Part shown: positions 8,613 through 17,538 of the stretch, piece by piece
Layout of the letters: each line of letters starts with the position of its first letter
How positions within the stretch are numbered: position 1 is the first letter of the stretch
DNA from: Sinorhizobium chiapasense
GTDB taxonomy: Bacteria > Pseudomonadota > Alphaproteobacteria > Rhizobiales > Rhizobiaceae
Length of the DNA stretch: 64,000 nucleotides
Direction of reading: 5' to 3'
NCBI RefSeq assembly: GCF_036488675.1
Contig: NZ_CP133148.1
Location: 3,896,001 to 3,960,000, forward strand
The notes under the pieces: model-generated
The model's input: the letters and a program-made list of their open reading frames with translations, nothing else
The model's database searches: none
Told to the model about the DNA's origin: nothing
Position numbers and translations under genes: made by a program

Positions 8613-8628
8613 TTGTTGCACCGCACAA
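8613..8628. promoter_or_regulatory. Candidate PhaR/AniA-type operator upstream of phaZ
   Basis: In the 242-base gap before phaZ lies TTGTTGCACCGCACAA, with TGC/GCA and TTGT/ACAA inverted half-sites. As I recall, PhaR (AniA in Sinorhizobium) recognises TGCA-rich inverted repeats at phasin and PHB promoters. The match is by eye and imperfect. No other gene is visible between 8495 and 8736. Confidence 0.3.
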
Positions 8629-8736
8629 GAAACGTGGTAGTCTGCCAGCGATTGCGGACACCAAGACAAACAATCGCAAGCTTGCGTCCGACTGGGAGCG
8701 GCGTTGTCATTGATTGAAACAAGGGGTACGCGTCCC

Positions 8737-10011
8737 ATGTTCTACCAGCTCTACGAATTGAACCACGCCATGATGGCGCCGTGGCGAACGGCCGCGGATG
8801 CCCTGCGCCTCGCCTTCAACAATCCCATGAATCCGGTTTCGCACACCTATTTCGGTCGTGCCACGGCTGCGGGATTGGAGGTATTCGAGCGCGCCACACG
8901 GCGTTACGGCAAGCCGGAATTCGGCCTTCCCGAAACGATCGTCGACGGGCAACCGGTGCCGGTGCACGAGAAGATCGTCTGGCGTGCGCCGTTCTGCAAT
9001 CTCATCCACTTCGAGCGCACTCTTCCGAAGGGGAGAGCGTCGGATCATAAGGTGTTGATGGTCGCGCCGATGTCCGGCCATTACGCTACGCTGCTGCGCG
9101 GCACCGTCGAAGCGCTGCTGCCGCATGCCGATATTTACATCACCGATTGGATCGACGCCCGGATGGTGCCGCTGGCCGAGGGCACGTTCGATCTCGACGA
9201 CTATATCGACTATGTCATCCAGATGCTGCACTTCCTCGGGCCCGATACCCATGTGATCGGCGTCTGTCAGCCGGCTGTGCCGGTTCTGGCCGCGGCCTCG
9301 CTGATGGAAGCGGCGGAAGATCCGCTCGCACCTGCATCGATGACGCTGATGGGCGGACCGATCGACACCCGCATCAATCCGACGGCCGTCAATCAGCTGG
9401 CGAAAGAGCGGCCGATCGAATGGTTCCGCGACAATGTCATCATGCCCGTGCCGTGGCCGCAGCCGGGCTTCATGCGCATGGTCTATCCGGGCTTCCTGCA
9501 GCTCTCGGGCTTCATGTCGATGAACCTTGATCGGCACTTGATCGCCCACAAGGAATTCTTCGCGCACCTCGTCAAGAACGATGGTGACGCCGCCGACAAG
9601 CATCGCGACTTCTATGACGAATATCTGGCGGTCATGGATCTGACGGCGGAATTCTACCTCCAGACCGTCCAGGTCGTGTTCATGCAACATGCCTTGCCGA
9701 AGGGCGAGATGATGCACCGCGGGCGGCGCGTCGACCCATCGGCAATCCGCAAGGTTGCGCTCCTGACCGTCGAGGGCGAAAACGACGACATTTCCGGCGT
9801 CGGTCAGACGAAGGCCGCGCAGACGATCTGCACCAACATCCCGGAAAATATGCGTCAGCACTACATGCAACCGGATGTCGGCCATTACGGCGTCTTCAAC
9901 GGATCGCGCTTCCGCCGCGAAATCGCGCCGCGCATCGTCGCCTTCCAGCGCGAACATTCGCGTCGCGCGGCGCCGGTCAAGCAGCTCATCAAGGGCGGAA
10001 AGTCGGCCTGA
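8737..10011 (+). CDS. phaZ: Intracellular poly(3-hydroxybutyrate) depolymerase PhaZ
   Basis: A 424-residue intracellular PHB depolymerase of the PhaZa1 type: an alpha/beta hydrolase without a signal peptide. The nucleophile box is GVCQPA with Cys177 instead of the Ser of a lipase box, as in Ralstonia PhaZa1. The N-terminal MFYQLYELNHAMMAPWR is the conserved family start, so ATG 8737 is preferred over the upstream in-frame TTG 8704. It attacks amorphous PHB granules in the cytoplasm and releases 3-hydroxybutyrate oligomers for use under carbon limitation. It is followed by a possible terminator and appears to be its own unit. Confidence 0.93.
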   Translation: MFYQLYELNHAMMAPWRTAADALRLAFNNPMNPVSHTYFGRATAAGLEVFERATRRYGKPEFGLPETIVDGQPVPVHEKIVWRAPFCNLIHFERTLPKGRASDHKVLMVAPMSGHYATLLRGTVEALLPHADIYITDWIDARMVPLAEGTFDLDDYIDYVIQMLHFLGPDTHVIGVCQPAVPVLAAASLMEAAEDPLAPASMTLMGGPIDTRINPTAVNQLAKERPIEWFRDNVIMPVPWPQPGFMRMVYPGFLQLSGFMSMNLDRHLIAHKEFFAHLVKNDGDAADKHRDFYDEYLAVMDLTAEFYLQTVQVVFMQHALPKGEMMHRGRRVDPSAIRKVALLTVEGENDDISGVGQTKAAQTICTNIPENMRQHYMQPDVGHYGVFNGSRFRREIAPRIVAFQREHSRRAAPVKQLIKGGKSA

Positions 10012-10022
10012 CGGGAGACGTT

Positions 10023-10049
10023 CCGCTTTCGCCGAAGGCGGTCGTTTTT
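10023..10049 (+). terminator. Probable intrinsic terminator of phaZ
   Basis: The stem CCGCTTT...AAGGCGG (one mismatch) with a short loop at 10023-10041 is followed by TCGTTTTT, eleven bases after the phaZ stop. Confidence 0.55.
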
Positions 10050-10176
10050 GACTGTGCAGAGTCAAGATCTTGTCCGATTCCGACACCGGAAGTCTTGCAG
10101 ACACGGCGGGCCTTTCCCACATCGTTTTCATCGGGTCGCGATTGTCGCGGCCCGCTGATTGCGAGGAATCGTGAAG

Positions 10177-10599
10177 ATGAACCAATCTGCATTGATCCGT
10201 CCGGACTGGACGCCCGCGACCATTGCATTGATGGTGCTCGGCTTCGTTGTGTTCTGGCCGCTTGGCCTGGCAATGCTCGCTTATATCCTCTTCGGCGAAA
10301 AGCTGAGGGCGTTCAAGAAGGACGCCAACGGCAGCGTGGATCGCATGTGCGCCGGCTTCCGGCGTAACCACCGTCAGCACTGGGCGCATCATCGCACCGG
10401 CAACGTCGCTTTTGACGACTGGCGCGAAGCGGAGCTTGCCCGCCTCGACGAAGAGCGTCGCAAACTGGACGAAATGCGCGAGGAATTCGACGCCTATGTG
10501 CGTGAACTTCGCCGCGCCAAGGACCAGGAGGAGTTCGACCGCTTCATGCGCGAACGCAGGAACGGCGGCCCTTCGCCGTCTTCCGGCGAGACGAACTGA
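10177..10599 (+). CDS. DUF2852-type small membrane protein
   Basis: A 140-residue protein. Residues ~10-35 (TPATIALMVLGFVVFWPLGLAMLAYILFG) form one hydrophobic hairpin or long transmembrane segment. The remainder is strongly charged and probably helical (about residues 75-120, many E/R/K in a coiled-coil-like pattern such as ARLDEERRKLDEMREEFDAY). ATG 10177 has GAGGA nine bases upstream and is preferred to the upstream TTG 10159. The organisation matches DUF2852 proteins of alphaproteobacteria, which have no established function. It may anchor a cytoplasmic coiled coil to the inner membrane. Confidence 0.75.
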   Translation: MNQSALIRPDWTPATIALMVLGFVVFWPLGLAMLAYILFGEKLRAFKKDANGSVDRMCAGFRRNHRQHWAHHRTGNVAFDDWREAELARLDEERRKLDEMREEFDAYVRELRRAKDQEEFDRFMRERRNGGPSPSSGETN

Positions 10600-10688
10600 C
10601 CCGAAAGCCGCTATCCGGCGTTTCATGTGAAACGCCGGATATCCAAGCCCGTGCTGCGAATGATCCGCGAATCGGATAGAAAGGCGCC

Positions 10689-11444
10689 ATGTTTTCCTCT
10701 CTCAAGCGGCGCCGCCACAATGGAACCCCTGCCGACATCACGCGCGACATCGAGGTCGCCGGCAAGCTCCTGCCGCTGACCATCCGCCAGAATGCCCGTG
10801 CCACGCGCATGACGCTTCGTATCGAACCGGGCGGTCGGGCACTGAAGCTGACCGTCCCCGAAGGCCTACCGGAGCGCGAAGTTCAATCCTTCCTGAACCG
10901 TCATCAGGGCTGGCTCTTGACCAAGCTCGCGCGGTTTTCCGGTGAAAGCGAAATCGAGGAAGGGGGCTCCATCCTGATCCGCGGTGTTGCTCACCGCATC
11001 GAAAGAACGGGCCGGATCCGCGGCCTGACCGAGGCCGTGATGCTCGGGGAAGAGAGTATCTTGCGGGTGAGCGGCGGAGAGGAGCATTTGCGCCGGCGCA
11101 TCGCCGATTTTCTGAAGAAGGAAGCGCGCAATGATCTTGAGCGTCTCGTCGCCGTCTACACCGGCAGGATTGGGTGCCGGGCGCGATCCCTGAGTTTGAA
11201 GGATACCCGCAGCCGGTGGGGCTCCTGCTCCGTCGACGGCGATTTGAGCTTTTCCTGGCGCATCGCCATGGCGCCGCCAAAGGTCATCGCCTATCTCGCG
11301 GCGCACGAGGTTGCGCATCTTGAGGAGATGAACCACGGACCGGACTTCTGGGCGCTTTGCGAAAAGCTGTGTCCCGACACCCGCGATGCCAAGCACTGGC
11401 TGAAGCGCAACGGCACCATGCTGCACGCGATCGATTTCGGTTAG
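10689..11444 (+). CDS. YgjP/WLM-type M48-like metallopeptidase
   Basis: A 251-residue protein of the DUF45/YgjP family (SprT-like zinc fold). The zinc motif is HEVAHLEEMNHGPDFW (about residues 205-220): HExxH plus a downstream His. The preceding SRWGSCS segment is the other conserved family block. The family is usually annotated as an M48-type metal-dependent hydrolase; E. coli YgjP has been reported to act on UTP, so proteolysis should not be assumed. The gene starts 89 bases after the DUF2852 gene, and the two may be co-transcribed. Confidence 0.85.
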   Translation: MFSSLKRRRHNGTPADITRDIEVAGKLLPLTIRQNARATRMTLRIEPGGRALKLTVPEGLPEREVQSFLNRHQGWLLTKLARFSGESEIEEGGSILIRGVAHRIERTGRIRGLTEAVMLGEESILRVSGGEEHLRRRIADFLKKEARNDLERLVAVYTGRIGCRARSLSLKDTRSRWGSCSVDGDLSFSWRIAMAPPKVIAYLAAHEVAHLEEMNHGPDFWALCEKLCPDTRDAKHWLKRNGTMLHAIDFG

Positions 11445-11635
11445 AGCGGTCCTGGTGCCGCGTTACAATTTTCCGCCCGCTGGTTCAAGGCGTCAGGCGC
11501 GATCCCGGGCCCCGAGCGCCGCCCTTGATCTTAGGGCAGAACGAGAGCCGATCAGCAGACGCATGGTTCCCTTCTCCGTTGTGGTACAATGCATGTGAGA
11601 AGCTGGCCGTCCCGCAACGTTGCGCCGGCCGCGTT
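11445..11635. other. Intergenic DNA before trpF, no gene seen
   Basis: Of the 349 bases between the metallopeptidase and trpF, this left part shows no gene and no clear hairpin. The trp operon promoter should lie here or within the adjacent repeat, but no convincing -35/-10 pair could be picked out by eye. Confidence 0.5.
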
Positions 11636-11737
11636 TGCGGCGCCGCGCGTCTTATCAGGCGCAAAGGACGCTGCAGTACTTTGAATGCCGCATGTTTTTA
11701 TCCCTTAGATCGGCTACGGTTTGAGGAAACATGCAGC
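11636..11737. repeat. RIME-like two-hairpin element upstream of trpF
   Basis: Same two-part design as at 3813, in opposite order. One arm is GGCGCCGCGCGTCT / GCGCAAAGGACGCTGCAG. The other pairs GCCGCATGTTT (11688-) with GAAACATGCAGC (11726-11737) around CCTTAGATCGGCTACGG. It ends 56 bases before the trpF start, so it lies in or near the trp leader. Confidence 0.7.
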
Positions 11738-11793
11738 AGGCGACGCAACGTTTTGGCTCGACTCGGGCGACATTTCATGCAAGGTCGCTTCCC

Positions 11794-12480
11794 ATGAAAA
11801 CCGACGTGAAGATTTGCGGGCTGAAGACTGCGGAGGCTGTGGAGCGTGCCGTGGCGCTTGGCGCATCGCACACCGGCTTTATCTTCTTTCCGAAAAGCCC
11901 GCGCAATATCGAACCGGACGACGCCGGCCGTCTGGCGGCGCGTATCCGCGGGCGGGCGAAGATCGTTGCAGTCACGGTCGATGCCGGCAATGACGACCTC
12001 GATGAGATCGTTTCCGCCCTCAACCCGGATATCCTGCAGCTTCACGGTTCGGAGAGCCCGGAGCGCGTGCTGACGGTGAAGGCGGTCTACGGTCTGCCTG
12101 TCATGAAAGCCTTGTCGATCCGCGAAGCGTCCGACCTCGACCGGATCGGACCTTATGTCGGCATTGCCGATCGTTTCCTCTTCGACGCCAAGCCGCCGGC
12201 GGGTTCGGACTTGCCGGGCGGCAACGGCGTTTCGTTCGACTGGCGGCTGCTCGACGCGCTTGACGCCGGCGTCGATTACATGCTTTCCGGTGGATTGAAT
12301 GCGAACAACATCGGCGAAGCCCTTGCGCTGACTGGCGCGCGGGCCATCGACACATCCTCCGGCGTCGAGAGCGCGCCGGGCGTCAAGGATTTGGAGCTCA
12401 TGGAAGCATTTTTCGATGCCGTTCGTCGGGCGGACGACGAGCGCCACGAGCAGGGAGCGAGACGTGAACGAGGCGCCTAA
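11794..12480 (+). CDS. trpF: Phosphoribosylanthranilate isomerase
   Basis: A 228-residue (beta/alpha)8 enzyme that isomerises phosphoribosylanthranilate to CdRP, the third step of tryptophan synthesis from chorismate. Family motifs: VKICGLKT at the N-terminus (catalytic Cys), [21 protein letters not shown], and near the end FDAKPP and [14 protein letters not shown] (phosphate binding). ATG 11794 (MKTDVKICG) is preferred to upstream in-frame ATG 11731, which adds a non-conserved 21-residue tail. Its 3' end overlaps trpB by 17 bases. Confidence 0.96.
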   Translation: MKTDVKICGLKTAEAVERAVALGASHTGFIFFPKSPRNIEPDDAGRLAARIRGRAKIVAVTVDAGNDDLDEIVSALNPDILQLHGSESPERVLTVKAVYGLPVMKALSIREASDLDRIGPYVGIADRFLFDAKPPAGSDLPGGNGVSFDWRLLDALDAGVDYMLSGGLNANNIGEALALTGARAIDTSSGVESAPGVKDLELMEAFFDAVRRADDERHEQGARRERGA

Positions 12481-13684
12481 ACTGAACTCCTTCAGAGCCG
12501 GACCCGACGAGGAAGGCCGCTTCGGTATCTTTGGCGGCCGTTTCGTTGCCGAGACGCTGATGCCGCTGATCCTCGACCTTCAGGACGAGTGGAACAAGGC
12601 AAAGTCTGATCCGGCCTTCAAGGCCGACCTGGAAAAGCTTGGAGCGCATTACATCGGTCGCCCGAGCCCGCTCTATTTCGCCGAGCGCCTGACGGCCGAA
12701 CTCGGCGGCGCAAAGATCTATTTCAAGCGCGAGGAGCTGAACCATACGGGCTCGCACAAGATCAACAACTGCATCGGCCAGATCCTGCTCGCCAAGCGCA
12801 TGGGCAAGACGCGCATCATTGCCGAAACCGGAGCGGGCCAGCATGGCGTCGCCTCCGCGACCGTTGCGGCCCGCTTCGGCCTGCCCTGCGTCGTCTACAT
12901 GGGCGCGACCGATGTCGAACGGCAGGCGCCGAACGTCTTCCGCATGAAGCTCCTCGGTGCCGAAGTGAGGCCGGTGACTGCCGGCCACGGTACCCTCAAG
13001 GATGCGATGAACGAGGCGCTGCGCGACTGGGTGACGAATGTTGACAGCACCTATTACCTGATCGGCACCGCCGCCGGACCGCATCCGTATCCGGAAATGG
13101 TCCGCGACTTCCAGTCGGTCATCGGCCAGGAAGCCAAGGAGCAGATTCTCGCGGCGGAGGGCCGGCTTCCCGATCTCGTTATCGCGGCGGTCGGTGGCGG
13201 CTCCAATGCGATCGGCATCTTCCATCCGTTCCTCGATGACGAAGGCGTCAAGATCGTCGGTGTAGAGGCCGGCGGCAAGGGCCTTGAGGGCGACGAGCAT
13301 TGCGCCTCGATCACGGCCGGTTCGCCGGGCGTCTTGCACGGCAACCGCACCTATCTGCTTCAGGACGGCGACGGCCAGATCAAGGAAGGGCATTCCATCT
13401 CCGCCGGTCTCGACTATCCGGGCATCGGGCCGGAGCACGCCTGGCTGAACGATGTCGGCCGCGTCGAATATGTCCCGATCATGGACCATGAGGCGCTCGA
13501 AGCCTTCCAGACGCTGACGCGGCTCGAAGGCATCATTCCGGCGCTCGAACCGTCGCACGCGTTGGCCGAGGTCATCAAGCGGGCGCCGAAGATGAGCAAG
13601 GACGAGATCATCCTGATGAATCTCTCCGGTCGCGGCGACAAGGACATTTTCACGGTCGGCAAAATTCTGGGTATGGGGCAATAA
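12464..13684 (+). CDS. trpB: Tryptophan synthase beta subunit
   Basis: A 406-residue PLP enzyme that condenses indole with L-serine. The PLP lysine is Lys99 in [10 protein letters not shown]; the PLP phosphate loop GGGSNAIG and the catalytic Glu in AETGAGQHG are present. The start is GTG 12464 with GGGAG six bases upstream. The in-frame ATG at 12416 would add a tail that overlaps trpF more deeply and is not conserved. Translation is probably coupled to trpF. It forms the alpha2-beta2 complex with TrpA encoded five bases downstream. Confidence 0.97.
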   Translation: MNEAPKLNSFRAGPDEEGRFGIFGGRFVAETLMPLILDLQDEWNKAKSDPAFKADLEKLGAHYIGRPSPLYFAERLTAELGGAKIYFKREELNHTGSHKINNCIGQILLAKRMGKTRIIAETGAGQHGVASATVAARFGLPCVVYMGATDVERQAPNVFRMKLLGAEVRPVTAGHGTLKDAMNEALRDWVTNVDSTYYLIGTAAGPHPYPEMVRDFQSVIGQEAKEQILAAEGRLPDLVIAAVGGGSNAIGIFHPFLDDEGVKIVGVEAGGKGLEGDEHCASITAGSPGVLHGNRTYLLQDGDGQIKEGHSISAGLDYPGIGPEHAWLNDVGRVEYVPIMDHEALEAFQTLTRLEGIIPALEPSHALAEVIKRAPKMSKDEIILMNLSGRGDKDIFTVGKILGMGQ

Positions 13685-13689
13685 CGATC

Positions 13690-14529
13690 ATGACCGCACG
13701 TATGGAGAAGAGGTTCGCCGACGTAGCGGCGGCGGGTCGCCCGGTCCTCGTCACCTATTTCATGGGGGGAGACCCGGATTTCGATACGTCGTTGGCGATC
13801 ATGAAGACGCTGCCCACGGCAGGCGCCGACGTGATCGAGCTTGGCATGCCTTTTTCCGACCCGATGGCGGATGGGCCGGCGATCCAGCTCGCGGGGCAAC
13901 GCTCGCTGAAGGGCGGCCAGACGCTTGCGAAGACGCTCGAGCTTGCGCGCCGCTTCCGCGGAGAGGACCAGCACACGCCCATCGTGCTGATGGGTTACTA
14001 CAATCCTATCTACGTCTATGGCGTCGATCGTTTCCTGACGGATGCGCTGGAAGCGGGGATCGATGGCCTGATCGTCGTCGACCTGCCTCCGGAGATGGAC
14101 GACGAGCTCTGCATCCCGGCGCTTAAGAGGGATATCAACTTCATCCGCCTGGCGACGCCGACGACCGATGACCGCCGCTTGCCAAAGGTGCTCGAAAACA
14201 CGTCGGGTTTCGTATATTACGTCTCGATGACCGGCATCACCGGTTCGGCTCTGCCGGATCCGTCGCTGATTGCGGGCGCCGTTCAGCGGATCAAGTCGCA
14301 CACTGAGCTGCCCGTCTGCGTCGGTTTCGGCGTCAAGACCGCCGAACACGCACGGGCGATCGGCGCATCGGCCGATGGTGTCGTCGTCGGCACCGCGATC
14401 GTCAATCAGATCGCCTCCAGCCTCACGGAAGAGGGACGTGCGACCGATGCGACGGTGCCGGGTGTCGAAGCGCTGGTCAAGGGCCTCTCGGCTGGTGTGC
14501 GGGCGGCAAGGCTCGCTGCAGCCGAATAA
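13690..14529 (+). CDS. trpA: Tryptophan synthase alpha subunit
   Basis: A 279-residue TIM-barrel enzyme that cleaves indole-3-glycerol phosphate to indole and G3P. The catalytic acids are in place: Glu50 in [11 protein letters not shown] and Asp61 in MADGPAIQ, equivalent to E. coli Glu49/Asp60. The phosphate-binding motif is [11 protein letters not shown]. It follows trpB with a five-base gap and precedes accD by 50 bases, the usual alphaproteobacterial trpFBA-accD-folC order. Confidence 0.97.
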   Translation: MTARMEKRFADVAAAGRPVLVTYFMGGDPDFDTSLAIMKTLPTAGADVIELGMPFSDPMADGPAIQLAGQRSLKGGQTLAKTLELARRFRGEDQHTPIVLMGYYNPIYVYGVDRFLTDALEAGIDGLIVVDLPPEMDDELCIPALKRDINFIRLATPTTDDRRLPKVLENTSGFVYYVSMTGITGSALPDPSLIAGAVQRIKSHTELPVCVGFGVKTAEHARAIGASADGVVVGTAIVNQIASSLTEEGRATDATVPGVEALVKGLSAGVRAARLAAAE

Positions 14530-14579
14530 TCGCCCAGATTAACGCGCACAACCCGAAGGAATTCTTCAGGAGTTTATAA

Positions 14580-15494
14580 GTGAACTGGATCACAAACTAC
14601 GTTCGGCCGAAGATCAATTCGATGCTGGGCCGCAGGGAAGTTCCGGAAAATCTCTGGATCAAGTGCCCTGAAACCGGCGAGATGGTGTTTCATCGCGATC
14701 TCGAAGAGAACAAGTGGGTCATTCCGCAGTCCGGCTACCATATGAAGATGCCGGCGAAGGCTCGGTTGAAGGATCTTTTCGATGGTGGGATTTACGAGAC
14801 GCTGCCACAGCCGAAGGTGGCGCAGGACCCGCTCAAGTTCCGCGATTCGAAGAAGTACACCGATCGCCTGCGCGACAGCCGTGCGAAGACCGAGCTTGAG
14901 GACACGATCGTCGCCGGTCTTGGCCTCGTTCAGGGGGTCAAGCTCGTTGCCGTCGTTCACGAGTTCAACTTCATCGGCGGCTCGCTCGGTATGGCTGCCG
15001 GCGAAGCGATCGTTAAGGCTTTCGAGAGGGCTATTGCGGAAAAATGCCCGCTGGTGATCTTTCCCGCCTCCGGGGGCGCCCGCATGCAGGAAGGCATCCT
15101 TTCACTGATGCAGCTTCCGCGCACCACCGTGGCGGTGAATATGCTCAAGGAAGCCGGGCTTCCCTATATCGTCGTATTGACCAATCCGACGACCGGTGGC
15201 GTGACCGCTTCCTATGCGATGCTCGGCGACATCCACATCGCAGAACCCGGCGCGGAAATCGGCTTCGCCGGAAAACGGGTGATCGAACAGACCTTGCGCG
15301 AAAAGTTGCCGGAAGGCTTCCAGACGTCCGAATACCTGCTGGAGCACGGCATGGTCGACATGGTGGTCAAGCGGCATGACCTCCCGGCGACCCTGGCACG
15401 TGTGCTGAAGATCCTGACGAAGAAACCGGTCGAAGCTGCCAAGCGCGAGGGTGGATCGCAAGTGTCGGCCTTGCCGGTCGCGGCGCGGGCTTAG
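14580..15494 (+). CDS. accD: Acetyl-CoA carboxylase carboxyltransferase beta subunit, degenerate zinc ribbon
   Basis: A 304-residue carboxyltransferase beta subunit (first committed step of fatty acid synthesis, complex with AccA). The crotonase-like core is well conserved: [28 protein letters not shown] and [35 protein letters not shown]. The start is GTG 14580 with CAGGAG upstream. The N-terminal four-Cys zinc ribbon known from E. coli AccD is eroded: where CxxC...CxxC is expected there are Cys29, Thr32, Ile48 and Ser51, so only one Cys remains. The spacing is preserved, so the domain fold may persist without zinc. Confidence 0.96.
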   Translation: MNWITNYVRPKINSMLGRREVPENLWIKCPETGEMVFHRDLEENKWVIPQSGYHMKMPAKARLKDLFDGGIYETLPQPKVAQDPLKFRDSKKYTDRLRDSRAKTELEDTIVAGLGLVQGVKLVAVVHEFNFIGGSLGMAAGEAIVKAFERAIAEKCPLVIFPASGGARMQEGILSLMQLPRTTVAVNMLKEAGLPYIVVLTNPTTGGVTASYAMLGDIHIAEPGAEIGFAGKRVIEQTLREKLPEGFQTSEYLLEHGMVDMVVKRHDLPATLARVLKILTKKPVEAAKREGGSQVSALPVAARA

Positions 15495-15602
15495 ACCTCA
15501 CGCCCCCTCGGTTTCGGTAGACTCGGTGCGGCATCCAGGCGTGATCTGCTTCATACTCTTTCGGTGGTGAGTCCCGGCGGACGATTTTTCGAGGCGATTG
15601 AC

Positions 15603-16946
15603 ATGACGGCGACGCAGGTCAGCGAAGCGGCGCAGGAGATCGAGAAGCTTCTCGCCCTGCACCCCAAGGGGTTCGATCTGTCGCTCGACAGGATCACGCG
15701 GCTTTTGGCGGCACTCGGCAACCCGCAGGACCGGTTGCCGCCCGTCATCCATGTCGCGGGCACCAACGGAAAAGGATCCGTCACTGCCTTTTCCCGGGCG
15801 ATCCTCGAGGCTGCGGGTCTCAGCGTCCACGTCCACACGTCGCCGCATCTCGTGAACTGGCACGAGCGCTATCGGCTGGGCGTCAAGGGCGGCAAGGGTT
15901 CGCTTGTCGGCGATCGCGAGCTTGCCGATGCGGTGCGGCGCGTGGCGGAAGCCAATGCCGGACAACAGATCACGGTCTTCGAAATCCTGACCGCGGTCAC
16001 CTTCCTGGTCTTTGCCGAGCATCCTGCTGACGTCGCGATCATCGAAGTCGGCCTTGGCGGCCGGTTTGACGCGACGAACGTGATCGCCCGGCCGGCGGTT
16101 TCCGTCATCATGCCGATTTCGCTCGATCACCAGTCCTATCTCGGTGATCGGGTGGAACTGATCGCCGCCGAAAAGGCCGGGATCATGAAGCGAGGCTGCC
16201 CGGTGGTGATCGGCCATCAGGAGGAAGACGGTGTGCGCGATGTGCTCGTCGCCACGGCCGAGCGCCTCGGTTGCCCGATGTCCGTCTACGGTCAGGATTT
16301 CATGGCGCATGAGGAGTTTGGCCGGCTCGTCTTCCAGGATGAGCGCGGATTGGCGGACCTGCCGCTGCCGCGCCTGCCCGGTCGGCACCAATACGCCAAC
16401 GCCGCCGCGGCGATTCGCGCCGTCAGGGCGGCCGGTTTCGATGTTCCGGAGGCAGCGATCGAGAAGGGGCTCGCTGGCGTCGAATGGCCCGGGCGTCTGC
16501 AGCGCCTCGCCGGCGGCAAGCTTTCGCATCACGGTCCGCCGGGTGCCGAGATCTGGGTCGACGGCGGACACAATCCGGGCGCCGGCCAGGTCATCGCCGA
16601 GGCGATGGCGAGTTTCGAGGAGCGAGAGCCGCGGCCCCTGTTCCTGATCATCGGCATGATCAACACCAAGGATCCGGTCGGCTATTTCAGAGCCTTTCTC
16701 GACCTTGCGGAGCAGGTCTTCACTGTGCCGATCCATGGGTCCGATTCCGGACTGGACCCGGTGGCCCTGGCCGAGGATGCCGGCTTTGTCGGTTTCGAGA
16801 CCACCGCGACCTCGTCCGTTGCGGAAGCGCTCGGGATCATTGCCGAGCTTGTCGACGAGGATCCGGTTCCACCGCGCATCCTGATCGGCGGATCGCTTTA
16901 TCTCGTCGGCGACGTGCTCGCCGAAAACGGCACGCCGCCGCGATAG
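15603..16946 (+). CDS. folC: Bifunctional folylpolyglutamate / dihydrofolate synthase
   Basis: A 447-residue Mur-ligase-family enzyme that adds glutamates to folates and may also make dihydrofolate from dihydropteroate. Motifs: ATP loop HVAGTNGKGSV (about residues 53-63), EVGLGGRFDATN and the C-terminal domain WVDGGHNPGAG. ATG 15603 is chosen over the in-frame GTG at 15564 because the conserved sequence begins shortly after it. It lies 108 bases after accD and ends the five-gene operon, followed by a bidirectional terminator. Confidence 0.95.
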   Translation: MTATQVSEAAQEIEKLLALHPKGFDLSLDRITRLLAALGNPQDRLPPVIHVAGTNGKGSVTAFSRAILEAAGLSVHVHTSPHLVNWHERYRLGVKGGKGSLVGDRELADAVRRVAEANAGQQITVFEILTAVTFLVFAEHPADVAIIEVGLGGRFDATNVIARPAVSVIMPISLDHQSYLGDRVELIAAEKAGIMKRGCPVVIGHQEEDGVRDVLVATAERLGCPMSVYGQDFMAHEEFGRLVFQDERGLADLPLPRLPGRHQYANAAAAIRAVRAAGFDVPEAAIEKGLAGVEWPGRLQRLAGGKLSHHGPPGAEIWVDGGHNPGAGQVIAEAMASFEEREPRPLFLIIGMINTKDPVGYFRAFLDLAEQVFTVPIHGSDSGLDPVALAEDAGFVGFETTATSSVAEALGIIAELVDEDPVPPRILIGGSLYLVGDVLAENGTPPR

Positions 16947-16995
16947 AGCAATTGCAGGAAAAGTGTGTAACGGTTTTTCGTCCGGAATTGCGCAC
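16946..16995. repeat. Short palindromic repeat, GCAATT...GGAATTGCG family
   Basis: GAGCAATTGCAGGAAAAGTG pairs with CGGTTTTTCGTCCGGAATTGCG across a short loop. A closely similar unit lies at 51929-51974. It starts on the last base of folC. Confidence 0.6.
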
Positions 16996-17001
16996 GGCAA
17001 G

Positions 17002-17027
17002 AAAAAAGCCCGGCGTGCCGGGCTTTT
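17002..17027. terminator. Bidirectional terminator between folC and trxA
   Basis: A perfect stem GCCCGGC-GT-GCCGGGC (17008-17023) is flanked by A6 on the left and T4 on the right, so it can stop both the rightward folC operon and the leftward trxA transcript. Confidence 0.85.
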
Positions 17028-17055
17028 CGAGTTCTATGTCTTGGGACTTGGCCGC

Positions 17056-17379
17056 TCAGGCTACGGCAGTCGAAATCCAGGAGGTCAACGCGGTCTTCGG
17101 AGCGGCGCCGACCTTGATGTCCGCCACTTCGCCGGCCTTGAACATGGCGAGCGTCGGGATCGAGCGTACGCCGTATTGAGCGGCAAGCTCGGGGTTTTCG
17201 TCGATGTTGAGCTTGGCAACCTTGACCTTGCCAGCGAGCTCGGTGGCGATTTCCTCAAGGCTCGGCGCGATCATCTTGCACGGACCGCACCATTCCGCCC
17301 AGAAATCGACGACGACCGGCTCGGCCGAGTTCAGGACTTCCTGCTGAAAATTGGAGGTATCGACTTTCACAGTGGCCAT
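17056..17379 (-). CDS. trxA: Thioredoxin
   Basis: A 107-residue cytoplasmic thioredoxin with the active site WCGPC (Cys31, Cys34) and the cis-Pro segment [12 protein letters not shown]. It reduces disulfides in ribonucleotide reductase, PAPS reductase and other targets. Start ATG 17379 follows AAGGAGCAGCAG. It lies 159 bases downstream of addA in the same direction. A perfect 24-base palindrome (17408-17431) sits in that gap, so trxA may have its own promoter. Confidence 0.96.
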   Translation of the reverse strand: MATVKVDTSNFQQEVLNSAEPVVVDFWAEWCGPCKMIAPSLEEIATELAGKVKVAKLNIDENPELAAQYGVRSIPTLAMFKAGEVADIKVGAAPKTALTSWISTAVA

Positions 17380-17407
17380 CTGCTGCTCCTTGCTTTCGGA
17401 AATGGCG

Positions 17408-17431
17408 ACCGCACGACCTTGGTCGTGCGGT
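17408..17431. promoter_or_regulatory. Perfect 24-base palindrome in the trxA 5' region
   Basis: Arms ACCGCACGACC and GGTCGTGCGGT, perfectly complementary, with a TT centre, start 29 bases upstream of the trxA start codon. There is no T-run on the trxA-transcribed side, so it is not a simple terminator. It could be an operator, a 5' UTR stem or a processing site. Confidence 0.4.
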
Positions 17432-17538
17432 ACTTCAAAATGTTACCGCGCCTTTCGGTTCGAACCGGGGCGGCGCGGCGTGTCCAGATGTTGTGCCTCA
17501 TGTGAGGTGTCGCCACCGGATTTGCAATATCGTGTATC

